DNA of 64,000 bases from Acinonyx jubatus (Eukaryota; Chordata; Mammalia; Carnivora; Felidae), in contig NC_069387.1 in the NCBI RefSeq assembly GCF_027475565.1, positions 12,257,501-12,321,500 on the forward strand, written 5' to 3'. The notes beneath the pieces are model-generated. The model ran no database searches and was not told the origin of the DNA. It saw nothing but the letters and a program-made list of their open reading frames with translations. The position numbers and the translations under genes were made by a program. Position 1 is the stretch's first letter. Each line of letters begins with the position of its first letter. This document shows, in pieces, positions 33,809 through 44,805 of this stretch.

Positions 33809-34049
33809 TTAATCCTAATTCTTTTTTTTTTTTTTCCTTTTTTTTTTGAGACAGAGAGAGACAGAGCATGAACGGGGGAGGGGCAGAGAGAGAGGGAGAC
33901 ACAGAATTGGAAGCAGACTCCAGGCTCTGAGCCATCAGCCCAGAGCCCGAAGCGGGGCTCGAACTCACGGACCGTGAGATCGTGACCTAAGCCGAAGTCG
34001 GGCACTTAACCGACTGAGCCACCCAGGCGCCCCCTTAATCCTAATTCTT
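33809..34049 (-). mobile_element. Young felid SINE with exact 15-bp target duplication, antisense
   Basis: The element proper is 33,824-34,034. It is near consensus: agacagagagagacagagca, ccaggctctgagccatcagc, cgaagcggggctcgaactca, and ending gagccacccaggcgccccc. The duplicate ttaatcctaattctt is identical at 33,809-33,823 and 34,035-34,049. Confidence 0.95.
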
Positions 34050-34099
34050 AAAACCCTTTCGAAAACTCTGTCTTGAGATGAAAATTTCCATCTTTCTTT

Positions 34100-34425
34100 A
34101 GATCCCTGCTGTCCAATAGAAATACAATGCAAGCCTTACATAGAATTTAAAGTTTTCTATAAGCCATATTAAAAATACTAAAAATAAACAGGTTAAATTC
34201 ATTGTAATATATTTTTTAACCCAGTACATTAAAAATAATACCATTTTGACATGTAATCAATATGAACATTAATGAGATATTTTACGTTCTTTTTTTGGTA
34301 CAAAATTTTGAAAATGGTGTGCATATTATACTTGGAGGGCAGATCAATTCAAATTAGCCAAATTTCAAGTGCTCAATAGCCACATGTGGCTAGTGGCTAC
34401 CTTACTGGACAGCTCTGATTTAGAG
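34100..34425 (+). mobile_element. hAT-like nonautonomous DNA transposon fossil
   Basis: It begins gctgtccaatagaaatacaa and ends gctaccttactggacagct. The ends are inverted copies (CTGTCCARTA). Internal pieces catgtaatcaatatgaacat, aatgagatattttacgttct and tcaatagccacatgtggcta match a familiar old family. I have not fixed the family name. Confidence 0.7.
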
Positions 34426-34780
34426 GAACTATGATTTGAACCATGCTATTTACATCCATACAGATGATTGCAACATTGTTTGTTTTATTAATCACTTTCA
34501 AAAAAGGAGATAAGCAGGATGGTATTATTGGATTTAAAACTTTATAAATCTTTGCTTGGAGTGTCTGGAATTGAAAATCCTGTCCTAGGTAGATTCTGGA
34601 ATCTTTCAGGAAGCTTTCATAAAGGTAAATATTGACTTTTCAGTTTAATGACAATTCCCCATCAGAAAGGTCATGGAAAGAATGGGCAACCCTGCTTTGG
34701 TCCCAATTTATCAATTTGTTTTTGGCCTAACTCATAGTTCATCTTTCATTTACTTTATGGGTTTTAGTTATTACATTTTA

Positions 34781-34830
34781 TTTTATTCTTTTACTTACTT
34801 ATTTATTTATTTATTTATGTATTTATGTAT

Positions 34831-34865
<35 letters not shown>

Positions 34866-35032
34866 TTTTAGTGCTTTATTTTTGAGAGAGAGAGACAGAG
34901 AGACAGAGAATCCAATGCAGGCTCCAGACTCTGAGCTGTCAGCACAGAGCCCGATGTGGGGCTTGAACTCGTGAACCGCGAGATCATGACCTGAAGTCAG
35001 ACGCTTAACCGACTGAGCCATCCAGGCACCCC
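34781..35032 (-). mobile_element. Felid SINE, antisense, with (TTTA)n tail
   Basis: The tail at 34,781-34,870 is a long (TTTA)n with GTAT variants. The body has gcaggctccagactctgagc, ctgtcagcacagagcccgat and the reversed head gagccatccaggcacccc. Duplicates tagttattacatttta (34,765-34,780) and tagttattgtatttta (35,033-35,048) enclose tail and body. Confidence 0.93.
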
Positions 35033-35109
35033 TAGTTATTGTATTTTAAAGGAAAGGAAGAAGTATCTCTAAGAGATTACTTAAGTGAAAATGAGATCTT
35101 AGAACACTC

Positions 35110-35290
35110 CACAAATACTACCTTATATTTATATAGGACTTCTCTTATAGGAGTGCAAAGATATTTATACATTGTCTAATTCTCTGAATTGCTATATGAG
35201 GTTGGTAGATACTACTATGCCAATTTTGCAAATGAGGAAAATCCTAAGACTAATTTTTAGTGCAACTTGGGGATGGTATACTGGTTTTCT
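35110..35290 (-). mobile_element. MIR-like fragment, antisense
   Basis: ctatatgaggttggtagata, ctactatgccaattttgcaa and atgaggaaaatcctaagact resemble the reversed MIR. Confidence 0.45.
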
Positions 35291-35354
35291 GACAATCTTG
35301 AATGTGGTGCATTAACCTTGCTACATTTCTGTCATTTCTTTAAAATAAATATTT

Positions 35355-35767
35355 AATGTTCTTTTTTTTTGAGATCTAACTTACATGCAGTAAAGAATAT
35401 AAATCTGAAGCATACACCTCAATCAGTTTCTTTTATTTTGATATACATCCATGTAAATCCCCTGCCCCAGATTAAGATACAGAACATTTCCAGCCTACCA
35501 GCATGCTCCCTGTGGTCCCTCCCAGCAGATAACCCCCGCCCCCCCCGGAAACCACAGTTCCAAAACCACAGCTCAATTTGTACCTGTTCTTGAACTTCAT
35601 ATAGATGGAATCGTAGTGTATGCTATCTTGGATCAGGTTTCTTTTGGTCAACTTTACATCTGCGAGATTCATTCATATTGGGTATAGTGGCAGTTCTGTC
35701 TTCCATTGCCGTGTATAAACCTACCAGAATATTTTTTAGCCATTCTGTTAATGGATATTCTTGTACA
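35355..35767 (-). mobile_element. Old L1 (L1M) 3' end, antisense
   Basis: gagatctaacttacatgcag, catacacctcaatcagtttc, gaacatttccagcctaccag, aacttcatatagatggaatc and gttaatggatattcttgtac follow the antisense 3' UTR of an old L1. Confidence 0.65.
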
Positions 35768-36011
35768 TTTTTTTTCTTTTTTTAACTGAAGTATATTGAC
35801 GTGCAGTGTTCCATCAGTTTCCGGTGTACAGTATGATGATTTAACAATTCTGTACATTACTCAGTGTGCGTCAAGATAAGTGGGCTCTTAATCCCTTTTA
35901 TCTGTTTCATCTCTTCCCCCACCCATCCCTCCTCTGGCAGCCACCAATTTGTTCTGTTTTTAAGATTCTGTTCTTTTATTTGTCACTTTTCCCCCCTCTG
36001 TTTTGTTTTAA

Positions 36012-36210
36012 AATAGTTTTTTTTAAGTGTACTTATTTTGGGAGAGAGAGGTGGGGTGCAGAGAGAGAGAGAGGGAGAGAGAGAATCCCAAGCAGGCTCC
36101 ACGCTGTCAGCACAGAGCCTGATGTGGAGCTTAATCCCATGACCTGTGAGATCATGACTTGAGTCTAAATCAAGAGTCCATGCTTAACCGGCTGAGCCAC
36201 CCAGGTGCCC
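36012..36210 (-). mobile_element. Felid SINE in the L1 3' UTR, antisense
   Basis: ttttttttaagtgtacttat tail region, caagcaggctccacgctgtc and the reversed head gagccacccaggtgcccct. Flanks tgttttgttttaaa and tgttttgttttttaaa are target duplicates. Confidence 0.9.
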
Positions 36211-36654
36211 CTGTTTGTTTTGTTTTTTAAATTCCATATATGAGTGAAATTATATGCTATTTGTCTTTCTCTGACTGACTTATTTCACTTAGCATTATAC
36301 CATCTAGATCCATCTATGTTATTGTAAATGGCAAGATCTCAATTTTTTATGGCCGAGTAATATTCCATTGTATGTCTATACCACATCTTCTTTATCCTTT
36401 CGTCTGTGGATGGATACCTGGGTTGCCTCTGTATCTTGGCTGTTGTAAATGCTGCAATAGGCGTAGGGGTGCATATGTCCTTTCAAATTATTACTTTCAT
36501 TTTCTTTGGGTGAATACCCAGTAGTGGAATTACTGGATTATATGGTAATTCTATTTTTAATGTTCTGAGGAACCTCCATGCCATTTTCTGCACTGCACCA
36601 ATTTACTTTCCCACCAATGGTTCATGAGGGTTCCTTTTTTTCCACATCCTCACC

Positions 36655-36681
36655 AACACTTTTCTTTCTTTCTTTCTTTTT

Positions 36682-36730
<49 letters not shown>

Positions 36731-36741
36731 TTCTTCTTCTT

Positions 36742-36777
<36 letters not shown>

Positions 36778-36899
36778 CTCAAGCAGACTCCATGTTCAGC
36801 ATGAACCTGATGCGGGGCTCTGTCCCACAACCCTGGGATCATAACTGGAGCCAAAATCAAGAGTTGGGTGCTCAACCCACTGAGCCCCCCAAGCGTCCC
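36655..36899 (-). mobile_element. SINE, antisense, with (TTTC)n(TTC)n(GA)n
   Basis: The tail is a long TTTC array (36,661-36,727), then TTC, then (GA)15 (36,744-36,774). The body reads tcaagcagactccatgttca, gatgcggggctctgtcccac and ends gagccccccaagcgtccca. It splits the L1 text between ctcaccaacact and the following ccattctgac. Confidence 0.85.
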
Positions 36900-39112
36900 A
36901 CTTCTGTTTTGGATTCTGACCATTCTGACCAGTGTTAAGTGATATCATGTTGTGGTTTTGATTTGCATTTCCCTGATGGTGAGTGATGATGAGCATCTTT
37001 TCATGTGTCTGTTGGCCATCTGGATGACTTCTTTGGAAAAATGTCTATTCAGTTCCTGTGCCGATTTTTAAATTGGATTATTACTATTATTATTACTATT
37101 ATTATTATTTGGTGTTGAGTTGTATAAATTCTTCATGTATTTTGGATATTAACCCCTTATTAGATGTATCATTTGCAGATATTTTCTCCCATTCAGTATG
37201 TTGCTGACCGTTTGATAGATGGTTTCCTTTGCTGTGCAAAAACCTTTTATTTTAGTATAGTACCAATAATTTAATTTTGCTTTTGTTTTCCTTGCCTGGG
37301 GAGATCTATCTAGAAAAGCATTGCTAAGGCCAATGCCAAAAAGATTACTGCCTATGTTTTCTTTTAGGAGTCTATGGTCTCAGGTCTCAATTTAGGTCTT
37401 TAATCCATTTTGAGTTTATTTTGCATATGGTGCAAGAAAGTGGTCCAGTTTCAATCTTTTGTATGTAGCTGTCCGGTTTTCCCAACACCATTTTGTGCAG
37501 AGACTGTCTTTTCCTTGCTATATATTCTTCCTTCTTTGTCATAGATTAATTGACCATAAAAGCATGGGTTTGTTTCTGGGCTCTCTGTTCTGTTCTCTTG
37601 ATCTATGTGTCTGTTTTTATGCCAGTACCTTACAGCTTTGATTATGACAGCTTTGTAGTATTTCTTAAAATCTGGGATTGTGATAACCCAGCTTTGTCCT
37701 TAAGATTGCTTTGGCCATTTGGAATCTTTTGTGGTTCCACACAAGTTTTAGTATTATTTGTTCTAATTCTGTGAAAAATGCTATTGGTATTTTGATAGGG
37801 ATTGCATTGAATCTGTAGATTGCTTTGGGTAACATGGACATTTGAACTATATTAATTCTTCCCATCCATGAGCATGGACTATCTTTCCATTTGTTTGTGT
37901 CGTCTGTAGTTTCTTTCATCAGTGTTTTGTAGTTTTCAAAATACAAATCTTTCCTCATTTTTCCTTCATTAAGTTTGTCCCTAGGTATTTTATTCTGTTT
38001 GATATAATTATAAGTGGAATTCTTTTCGTAATTTCTCTTTCTGCTACTTTGTTATTAGTGTATAGAAACACAACAGATTTTTGTATATCGGTTTTGTATC
38101 CTGCAACTATGGAATTTATTTATTGTTTTGAATAGTTTTTTGGTGGAGTCTGTACATATAAATATGTATGTATATTTACAGTATGTACAGTATAACGTCA
38201 TCTGCAAATAGTGCTGTTTAACTTCTTCTTTACCAATTCCGATGTCTTTTTATTTCTTTTTCTTGTTTAATTGCTGTGGTTAGGATTTCCAGTACTATGT
38301 TGAATAAAAGTGAAGGGAATGGACATTCTTGTCTTGTTCTTTATCTTAAAGGTTTTAATGTTGAGTATGATGTTAGCTGTGAGTTTTTCAAATACAGCCT
38401 CAGCATAATGATTCAACGTTCCCTTGAAATCCACTTTTTTGAGCATTTTCATCATAAATGGATGTTGAATTTTGTCAAATTGCTTTTTCCACATCCATCA
38501 TGATGATCATATGATTTTTGTCCTTCACTTTTTAAAATGTAGAATGTCAGGTTGATTGACTTACACGTACTTAACCATCCTTGCATCCCCAGAATAAATT
38601 CCACTTGAACATGGTGAATGATCCTCTTAAAGTATTGTTGAATGTAGTTTGGTAATATTTTGTTGAAGATTTTTGCATCTGTGTTCATCAGGGATATTGG
38701 CCTATAGTTTTCTTTTTTCTAGTGTCTTTGGATTTGGGTATCAGGGTAATGCTGGCCTTTTAGAATGTATTTGGAAGCTTTCCTTCCCCTTCTATTTTTT
38801 AGAATAGTTTGAAGAGCATAGGAATTCAGTCTTCTTTAAATTTATCTGTGAAAACAGCTGGTCCTGGACTTTTGTTTCTTGAGAGTTTTGTGGTTACCAG
38901 TTCAATTTCATTACTAGTAATTGAGCTATTCAGATTTTTCCATTTCTCCCTTATTCAGTTTTGGAAGATCTTATGTTTCTATGTAGCTCGTGTTTTCATT
39001 CTCAATGGTCTTAACATCCTTCATTTTTAATGAAGCTAATTTCATAAAACTTTATGTCATGTTTAGATATTATTTTCTATCTGTATAAACTTTTTTTAAA
39101 CTTGAATTTGTC

Positions 39113-39600
39113 AGTATATTAATTTCCTGAGGCTGCTGTAAGACATTACAACAAACTTGGTGACTTAACGCAGTAGAATTTGGTCTCTCTGGAGGCCGGG
39201 AGTTGGGCATCAGTAATTCTGGGCTATTGTCAAGGTGTCATCAGGGCTGTGTTCCCTACAGAGTCTCTAGAGGAGAATCTGTTCATTGCCGCTTTCTGTG
39301 CCTTTCCTCTTCCAGCTTCTGGAGGCTACTTGCATTCGTTGACTTGTGGCCACATCATTCCCATCTCTGCCTTTGGCTTCACAACCTTTTTCCTCTGTGT
39401 GTGTGAAGTCTCTCTCTACCTCTCTTTTCTAAGGACTCTTATGATGGCATTTAGGGGCCACCCTGATTTTCCAGGATAACTCCCTATCTCCCCTTAATGT
39501 AATCATATCTGCGAAGATCCCTTTTTCCTATAAGGTTATGTTCACAGGCCTCAAGGGTTTGGACATGGATCTTTTGGAGATCCACCATTCAGTCTCACAG
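39113..39600 (-). mobile_element. MLT1-like LTR, antisense
   Basis: tattaatttcctgaggctgc, cttggtgacttaacgcagta, cttcacaacctttttcctct, aaggactcttatgatggcat and ttcacaggcctcaagggttt parallel the antisense MaLR LTR layout. The subfamily is uncertain. Confidence 0.65.
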
Positions 39601-39649
39601 TCAAACTGACTCCAGTGTAACGAAACCCCAAGGTAAGATAGTGACATTA

Positions 39650-39835
39650 TAGGCAAAGTTCTGGCTGGGAGCTGGAAGACTTGAGTGTGACCGCTTGTGC
39701 AAAATTTTACGGTCTGTGGGCCTCAGTTTCTTTACTTATGAGAATAATAACATATGCCTTTTCAACTCTACAGAGTTGTCTAGTTGTGGCATTCTGCATG
39801 TAAAAGGGTTTTGAGCTATTAAGATTTAGGGCCGT
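39650..39835 (+). mobile_element. MIR-like fragment, sense
   Basis: gggcctcagtttctttactt, atgagaataataacatatgc and ctacagagttgtctagttgt follow the MIR consensus. Confidence 0.6.
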
Positions 39836-40918
39836 GTAGTATTAATCCGTGTCGTACCAGAGGAGATGTGATTCAGTGTCTGGCCCTTGAAATTGCAGCT
39901 CTCATATCTGCGTCCTCGGAGGTGTCCGGGCTGTGGGCGGAGTTAACCTGGACTCTCTCCCCAAATTGGAGACAGTGTAGTATCAGAGTGTGGAGTGTAT
40001 CCTCTGGTTTCAGACTTGCTGCGTTTGAAGCCCAGCCTGATCGCTTCCCCGTGGCACAATCTGGAGCTCTTTGGGGTCTGAAATAATAGAGTACCGTCCC
40101 AGCGCTCTATCCAGGCACAATTGAGCCTAAAGAATTGTTAAGTAGTGGAAGGAGGTTAGCTACTTAAAGGAGCAAAAGGCGTGCAAGGGATCCACAAGGT
40201 GCACCCACCACATCTTGGCTGAGGAGAGGGGACAATAAAGGAACTGAGGACCCGGCCAGGAGTCAGTCCTCTCCAGAGAAGCCGCGGGGACCTCGGGAAC
40301 ATGCAGCCCGCTGGTGGAAAAGGACTTTCCAGAAGGTAGCGCCATTCTGCAGAAGCAGCTATCTGTGAGGACGGTGTGGCCCCGGGGTACAGCTGGGGAC
40401 TCGCCCAAAGCTGGCTTCTGGTTTCCCTTGCTGCCTAACAAACACGGAGGGCCAGGGCCTGTCAGGGAGGACCATCCTGGGGCTGCTGCCTAACATTCGG
40501 CCAGTCCCAGCTCACAAAGCCGGGCAAAGGAGGGTGGGTCTGGAGCTGAGAACCCAAACATTGATAACCGGCAGTTATTCACTCCCTTACACTGTGTGTT
40601 CTTCACCTGGGAGCTGGGGGGGAATCGTTGTGCCCCCCACATAGAATGATCGTAGAAAGTAATGAATTCACGCAGGCGAGTGCTCAGACGAGCGGCTGGC
40701 ACAGCCTCGGTCAGTTGTTCCTCCTGGATCTTATTTCTCAGGTCCGAGTCATGAGCTGACACGGAGGGACAAAGACGATGTGGCCCCTGCCCTCACAGGG
40801 CCTCCCCTTTAGTTTGAGGCTGGTCAGATTTGAGATACTTCCTAGTTTATATTTTAAGGAATAACACTGTCTCAAAGCCTACCTCCAAGAATTTTAAAAA
40901 CTTCTTCCCATAGTAGAA

Positions 40919-40962
<44 letters not shown>

Positions 40963-41680
40963 GAGCTTTTTCAGCAGGGACATATGCGTGCTATTTTTCT
41001 GACTCTGTGAATGAAGACATCGGTGCCAAATCAGCGACTTCCTTGATCCGATACTTAACTGGCTGCCGTGGGTCAGGCAGTGTCCTAGGCACTGGGGATA
41101 TAGATGCAAACAAGGCACAACCAGAGGTTTCTGTCCGCGTGGAGCTTAGATTGCTAGGTGGGGGCTGGAGGCGACAGGCAGTAAGCAAACTAAATAAAAC
41201 TACGGCCCAAGTGGTAAACACTCTGGTGATAATTAAAACCGGGAACAGGGACCAACTCGATTCTTCTTCTCGAGTCTCACTCCTCGAGAGGAATTGTGTG
41301 CATCTGTGGTTTGGTGCCAGTCCCTGGTCCATTCTTCGGTTCCGTATCATTGGTAGAAACTAGAAACCCGAGGAGCCCAGGAAAGCCTGTGCCGGGACAG
41401 TTTGGGGTTAAATGTGAGTTGGGTTCTTTGTGCCAATCTTCTCTCCATACCGAAGACAGGCGCCCTTCTTCAGTCCATTCAGGCTCGTCGTACCGAGTTT
41501 CACAAACACTCTGTGGGCAACGAAGCCCTCTCCCTCAGTTCTCTCTTACCTGCCAGGCTGGTGGTGATGATGTCTGGTGAGTTGCTGAACCCCGTCTTTT
41601 TCACTTTATGTCTGAAGGGCAACATCTCCTTAAATCTGAGTAAGCCCTCTGTGTTAAGTTCTTTTTTTTTTTTTTTTAGA
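39836..41680. other. Intergenic, mostly unassigned, with T37 run
   Basis: A T37 run lies at 40,922-40,958. A fragment around 41,060-41,215 (cagtgtcctaggcactgggg, gtggagcttagattgctagg) belongs to the common old 'aggcactgggga' repeat, family not assigned. 39,960-40,090 is weakly MIR-like. No exon is recognised. Confidence 0.4.
40922..40958. repeat. Poly-T run (37 nt)
   Basis: An uninterrupted T37 run. No SINE or L1 body is recognised next to it. Confidence 0.97.
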
Positions 41681-41891
41681 AAATTTTAACACATTTTTTT
41701 AAAGTTTATTTACTTATTTTGAGAGAGAGAGAGAGAGAGAGCACGAGTAGGGGAGGGGCAGACAGGGGAGGGAGAGAGAGGCCAAGGCAGCATAGAGCCC
41801 ACTGTGGGGCTCGAACTCACCAACTGTGAGATCATGACCTGAGCCAAAATCAAGAGTCGGACGCTTAACCGACAGAGCCACCCAGGCGCCG
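41661..41891 (-). mobile_element. Felid SINE, antisense
   Basis: A poly-T tail, (GA)n at about 41,720-41,740, cactgtggggctcgaactca and the reversed head gagccacccaggcgccg. Duplicates ctctgtgttaagt (41,648-) and ctctgtgttaaat (41,891-) mark the site. Confidence 0.92.
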
Positions 41892-43025
41892 CTCTGTGTT
41901 AAATCCTTAAAAAAAAAAATCTTTTCTCTTTTGAATATTCATGGGAATGGCTGCTCTCCAACCTATGAATTGAAAGTAAAAGTTTTGGACTAATCTCTTC
42001 CATTTAATTCCCCCGCCGCAGAGACTTCAGAAACAGGTCTGAAAATTATAGGAACCACAAATTTAAAAAGTGTTAGTTTGATATGTCTGAAATTAATGCT
42101 TTAATTTATTCACCACAGAATGTCTTCACACATCGCTGTTTTGTGTAATTTATACCATATACTGTCTACTCAAGTTAATGTGTGAAGCATGGTTAAATTA
42201 CGCCTAAAAAGGAATATGAAAACTATCTACAATATGGTGACAGGAAAAGGGCCTAAGTAGGAGCAATGGGGCAAAATTTAAATAAGACAAATTGAAATAG
42301 AAGCTTCAGAAAAACTGTCAGGTGTCTTAAGATGTGCCTAACTAGAACACGCTCCTCGGAAAAGACTTTAAAACATCCAGAGAAGTCTCCTGGGAAAGGG
42401 GCAGACAAAGTTCTCGAAAATATTTCTATAGGGAACACGTAACTGTACATGTGGCCTAAAAAATGGACTAGATAACCTAATAGGCTTTTGCGTGTCTCGT
42501 ACCTTCAGCGTTCAGTGTTTGGTTAATCTTGTCAAAGTAGGTTTGGGATAAAGATCAAATGAACAATTGTAGAGAAGAGGGAGATGTATTTTTTCAATAT
42601 TATTTCATTTGTTCTTTTCACCAAAGTGTATGGCATGCTGACAGGACTGTCATCCATTTTCTTATGGCTAATTTAAGGCTGGTAAAGGGTGCCAGGCCCA
42701 TAGCTCAGGAGGCCGCCATTTGCCCTACACTCCCCTGACCTTGTGCTCAGCCTCATTCTCTGAGGGAGAGAACCAGAAAGGCAGGATGCTCTCTCTGTGA
42801 TGTGGTGTTGTTTTGTTTTTGAGGTTAATAATACAATACTAATCAGCATTTTTGAATGTTAGCAATTTGGAGATTGCATTCGTTAATTCCCTGAAACTCC
42901 TCCTTATGTGCAAAGCCCTTCTGGGTTTTAGGCTCCGTAGAAAATCAAGATCTCTGGGAGACTGCTCCTGCCTTTAGTGAGAGTACAGTTTGGTAAGCTG
43001 CTAAAATGAGAAACAGCTGCTGTCT
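41892..43025. other. Intergenic unassigned sequence
   Basis: No exon and no clear repeat is seen. Confidence 0.4.
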
Positions 43026-43244
43026 TTTTCATTTTTTAATGTTTATTTGTCTTTGAGAGAGAGAGAGAGAGACAGAGCACGAGCAGGGGAGGGGCAGAGA
43101 GAGAGGGAGATACAGAATCTGAAGCAGGCTCTAGGCTCCGAGCTGTCAGTGCAGAACCGGATGTGGGGCTTGAACTCATGAACCACGAGATCATGACCTG
43201 AGCCGGAGTCAGAAGAAATAACCGACTGAGCCACCCAGGCTCCT
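43026..43244 (-). mobile_element. Felid SINE, antisense
   Basis: ttaatgtttatttgtctttg, agcaggctctaggctccgag and the reversed head gagccacccaggctcc. Duplicates agctgctgtcttt (43,014-) and agctgctgtcttt (43,251-) are identical over 13 bases. Confidence 0.93.
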
Positions 43245-43436
43245 CAAAAGAGCTGCTGTCTTTACATGGGCCATCACTTCTAAAACAGTGAATGCTCAAT
43301 GGGAAATGGAATTCAGACAGGTGAGTGATGAGGGGCTGGGGAGAAGGGGTGTGCAGGAAGAGATCACCAGGTTGAGTGGGAATAAGTTTATTTCCCCCTG
43401 TGATTATTTAATGGCCTTGTTTTTACTCTCCCATTA

Positions 43437-43962
43437 ATCAAGGTTCTCCAGAGAAACAGAATCGATGGGAGATAGATATAGATATAGATATAGATATAGA
43501 TATAGATATAGATATAGATATAGATATAGATAAAGAGATTCCTTTAGGGAATTGGCTCACATGATTGCAGGTGGTAAGGAGTCCCAAAATCTGATTCTGC
43601 AAGCTTGACACCCAGGAAGGCCAGTGGTGTAGTTCAGTCCGAGTCTGAAGGCCAGAGAATCAGATGGGCTAATGGTATCCATCTCAGTCCAAGGGCAGGA
43701 GGGCACTGATGTCCCAGCTCAGGTAGGCAGGGAGGAAGCAAAAGGGGAGAATTCCTCCTTCCTCTGCCTTTTTGTTTTCTTTGGACCTTGAATGGTTGGG
43801 GTAATGCTCACCCACATTGGGGAGGGCGATCTGCTTTACTGGGGCCACCAACTCACCTGCTAATCTTGTTGCAAACACCCTCACAGATGCACCCAGAAAT
43901 AACATTTACTTTGAGCTCCCCATGTCCCAGTCAGGTTGACACATAAAATTAACCATCACAAC
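43437..43962 (-). mobile_element. Old LTR-like repeat (MaLR/ERVL type), antisense, with (GATATA)n
   Basis: It opens tcaaggttctccagagaaac and agaatcgatgggag, continues gggaattggctcacatgatt, ggggagggcgatctgcttta and ends gttgacacataaaattaacc. This is the reverse of a common LTR whose sense copy is at about 62,090-62,470. Confidence 0.6.
43475..43530. repeat. (GATATA)9 hexanucleotide array
   Basis: Nine near-perfect GATATA units just inside the LTR-like element. Confidence 0.95.
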
Positions 43963-44342
43963 TCTTAAGTCGTATTTCAGCGTAAGTTTTCAGTCGTGAA
44001 TAGCATAAGTTTTAGGCTTCCTTAGAGGAGACACCTGTTGCTGTCTAAGCCTTCACTTGAGCCTCATCCTGTTTCACACACTGAAGGGCTTCTCTCTCCT
44101 TGTTCCCCTGCTCTGTTCTCCCGGAAGCTCTGCTGTCACATGGGCTGAATCTCCTTGAGCCCATCCCCCATGAGTCCCCCACTGTACAGGCACAGGAAGA
44201 GGTTCTGTACTCCCCACCTCCTGGGCTGCTGCTGTCTTGAACTAGCACAGACCCAGTCCAGCCTGATGGGGCCAACCAAGGGTCTTTCATTGCCTCTGCA
44301 GAATCCTGGATTGTTAAAACTTTGTTAAGAATGCTTGCGTGA
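43963..44342. other. Intergenic unassigned sequence
   Basis: No recognised feature. Confidence 0.4.
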
Positions 44343-44794
44343 GGGGTGCCTAGGTGGCTCAGTTGGTTAAGTACCTGACTCTTGGTTTTGGCTCAGGTCA
44401 TGATCTCATGGTTTGTAAGTTTGAGCCCTGTGTGGGTCTCTGCACTAACAGTGTGGAATCAGGGCGCCTGGGTGGCTCAGTCGGTTGAGCGTCTGACTTC
44501 GGCTCGGGTCACGATCTCACAGTTTGTGAGTTCGAGCGTGCTGACAGCTCAGAGCCTGGAGCCTGCTTCGGATTCTGTGTCTCCCTCTGTCTCTGCCCCT
44601 TCCCTGCTCATGCTCTGTCTCTCTCTGTCTCTCAAAAATGAATAAACATTAAAAAAAAATTTATAACAGTACGGAATCTGCTTGGGATTCTCTCTGTCTC
44701 TGTCTCTCTGCCTCTCCCTCCCTCTTGCTCTCTCTCAAATAAATAAACAAATAAATACACAAACATTTTAAAACATTGTGTAAAAAAAAAAAAG
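44343..44794 (+). mobile_element. Felid SINE (outer), split by a second SINE
   Basis: The left part 44,343-44,460 starts ggggtgcctaggtggctcag. The right part from 44,664 carries tctgcttgggattctctctg, a CT-rich block and aaataaataaacaaataaat. Duplicates aagaatgcttg at 44,330-44,340 and 44,795-44,805 enclose the whole nest. Confidence 0.92.
44462..44663 (+). mobile_element. Felid SINE (inner), sense, near consensus
   Basis: gggcgcctgggtggctcagt, gagcctggagcctgcttcgg, gctctgtctctctctgtctc and an aaaaatgaataaacattaaa tail. Target duplicates taacagtgtggaatc and taacagtacggaatc are outer-SINE sequence. It is younger than its host. Confidence 0.95.
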
Positions 44795-44805
44795 AAGAAT
44801 GCTTG

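Larger units (their letters stand above)
35768..39112 (-). mobile_element. L1 (3' UTR and ORF2 C-terminal half), antisense, decayed
   Basis: The 3' end is on the left: taactgaagtatattgacgt and ttccggtgtacagtatgatg. Then come attccattgtatgtctatac and gattttgatttgcatttccc. ORF2-derived minus-strand frames survive at 37,665-37,958 (DSPCSWMGRINIVQMSMLPK and following, from the ORF2 C-terminal part) and at 38,452-38,688 (IFNKILPNYIQQYFKR, VEFILGMQGW, from the reverse transcriptase region). Stops and frameshifts break the frame, so no functional protein is made. Two SINEs interrupt it. Confidence 0.88.

Noticed and set aside
37665..38688. Minus-strand frames resembling a reverse transcriptase
   Set aside because: These are broken L1 ORF2 remnants inside an antisense L1, not a gene.
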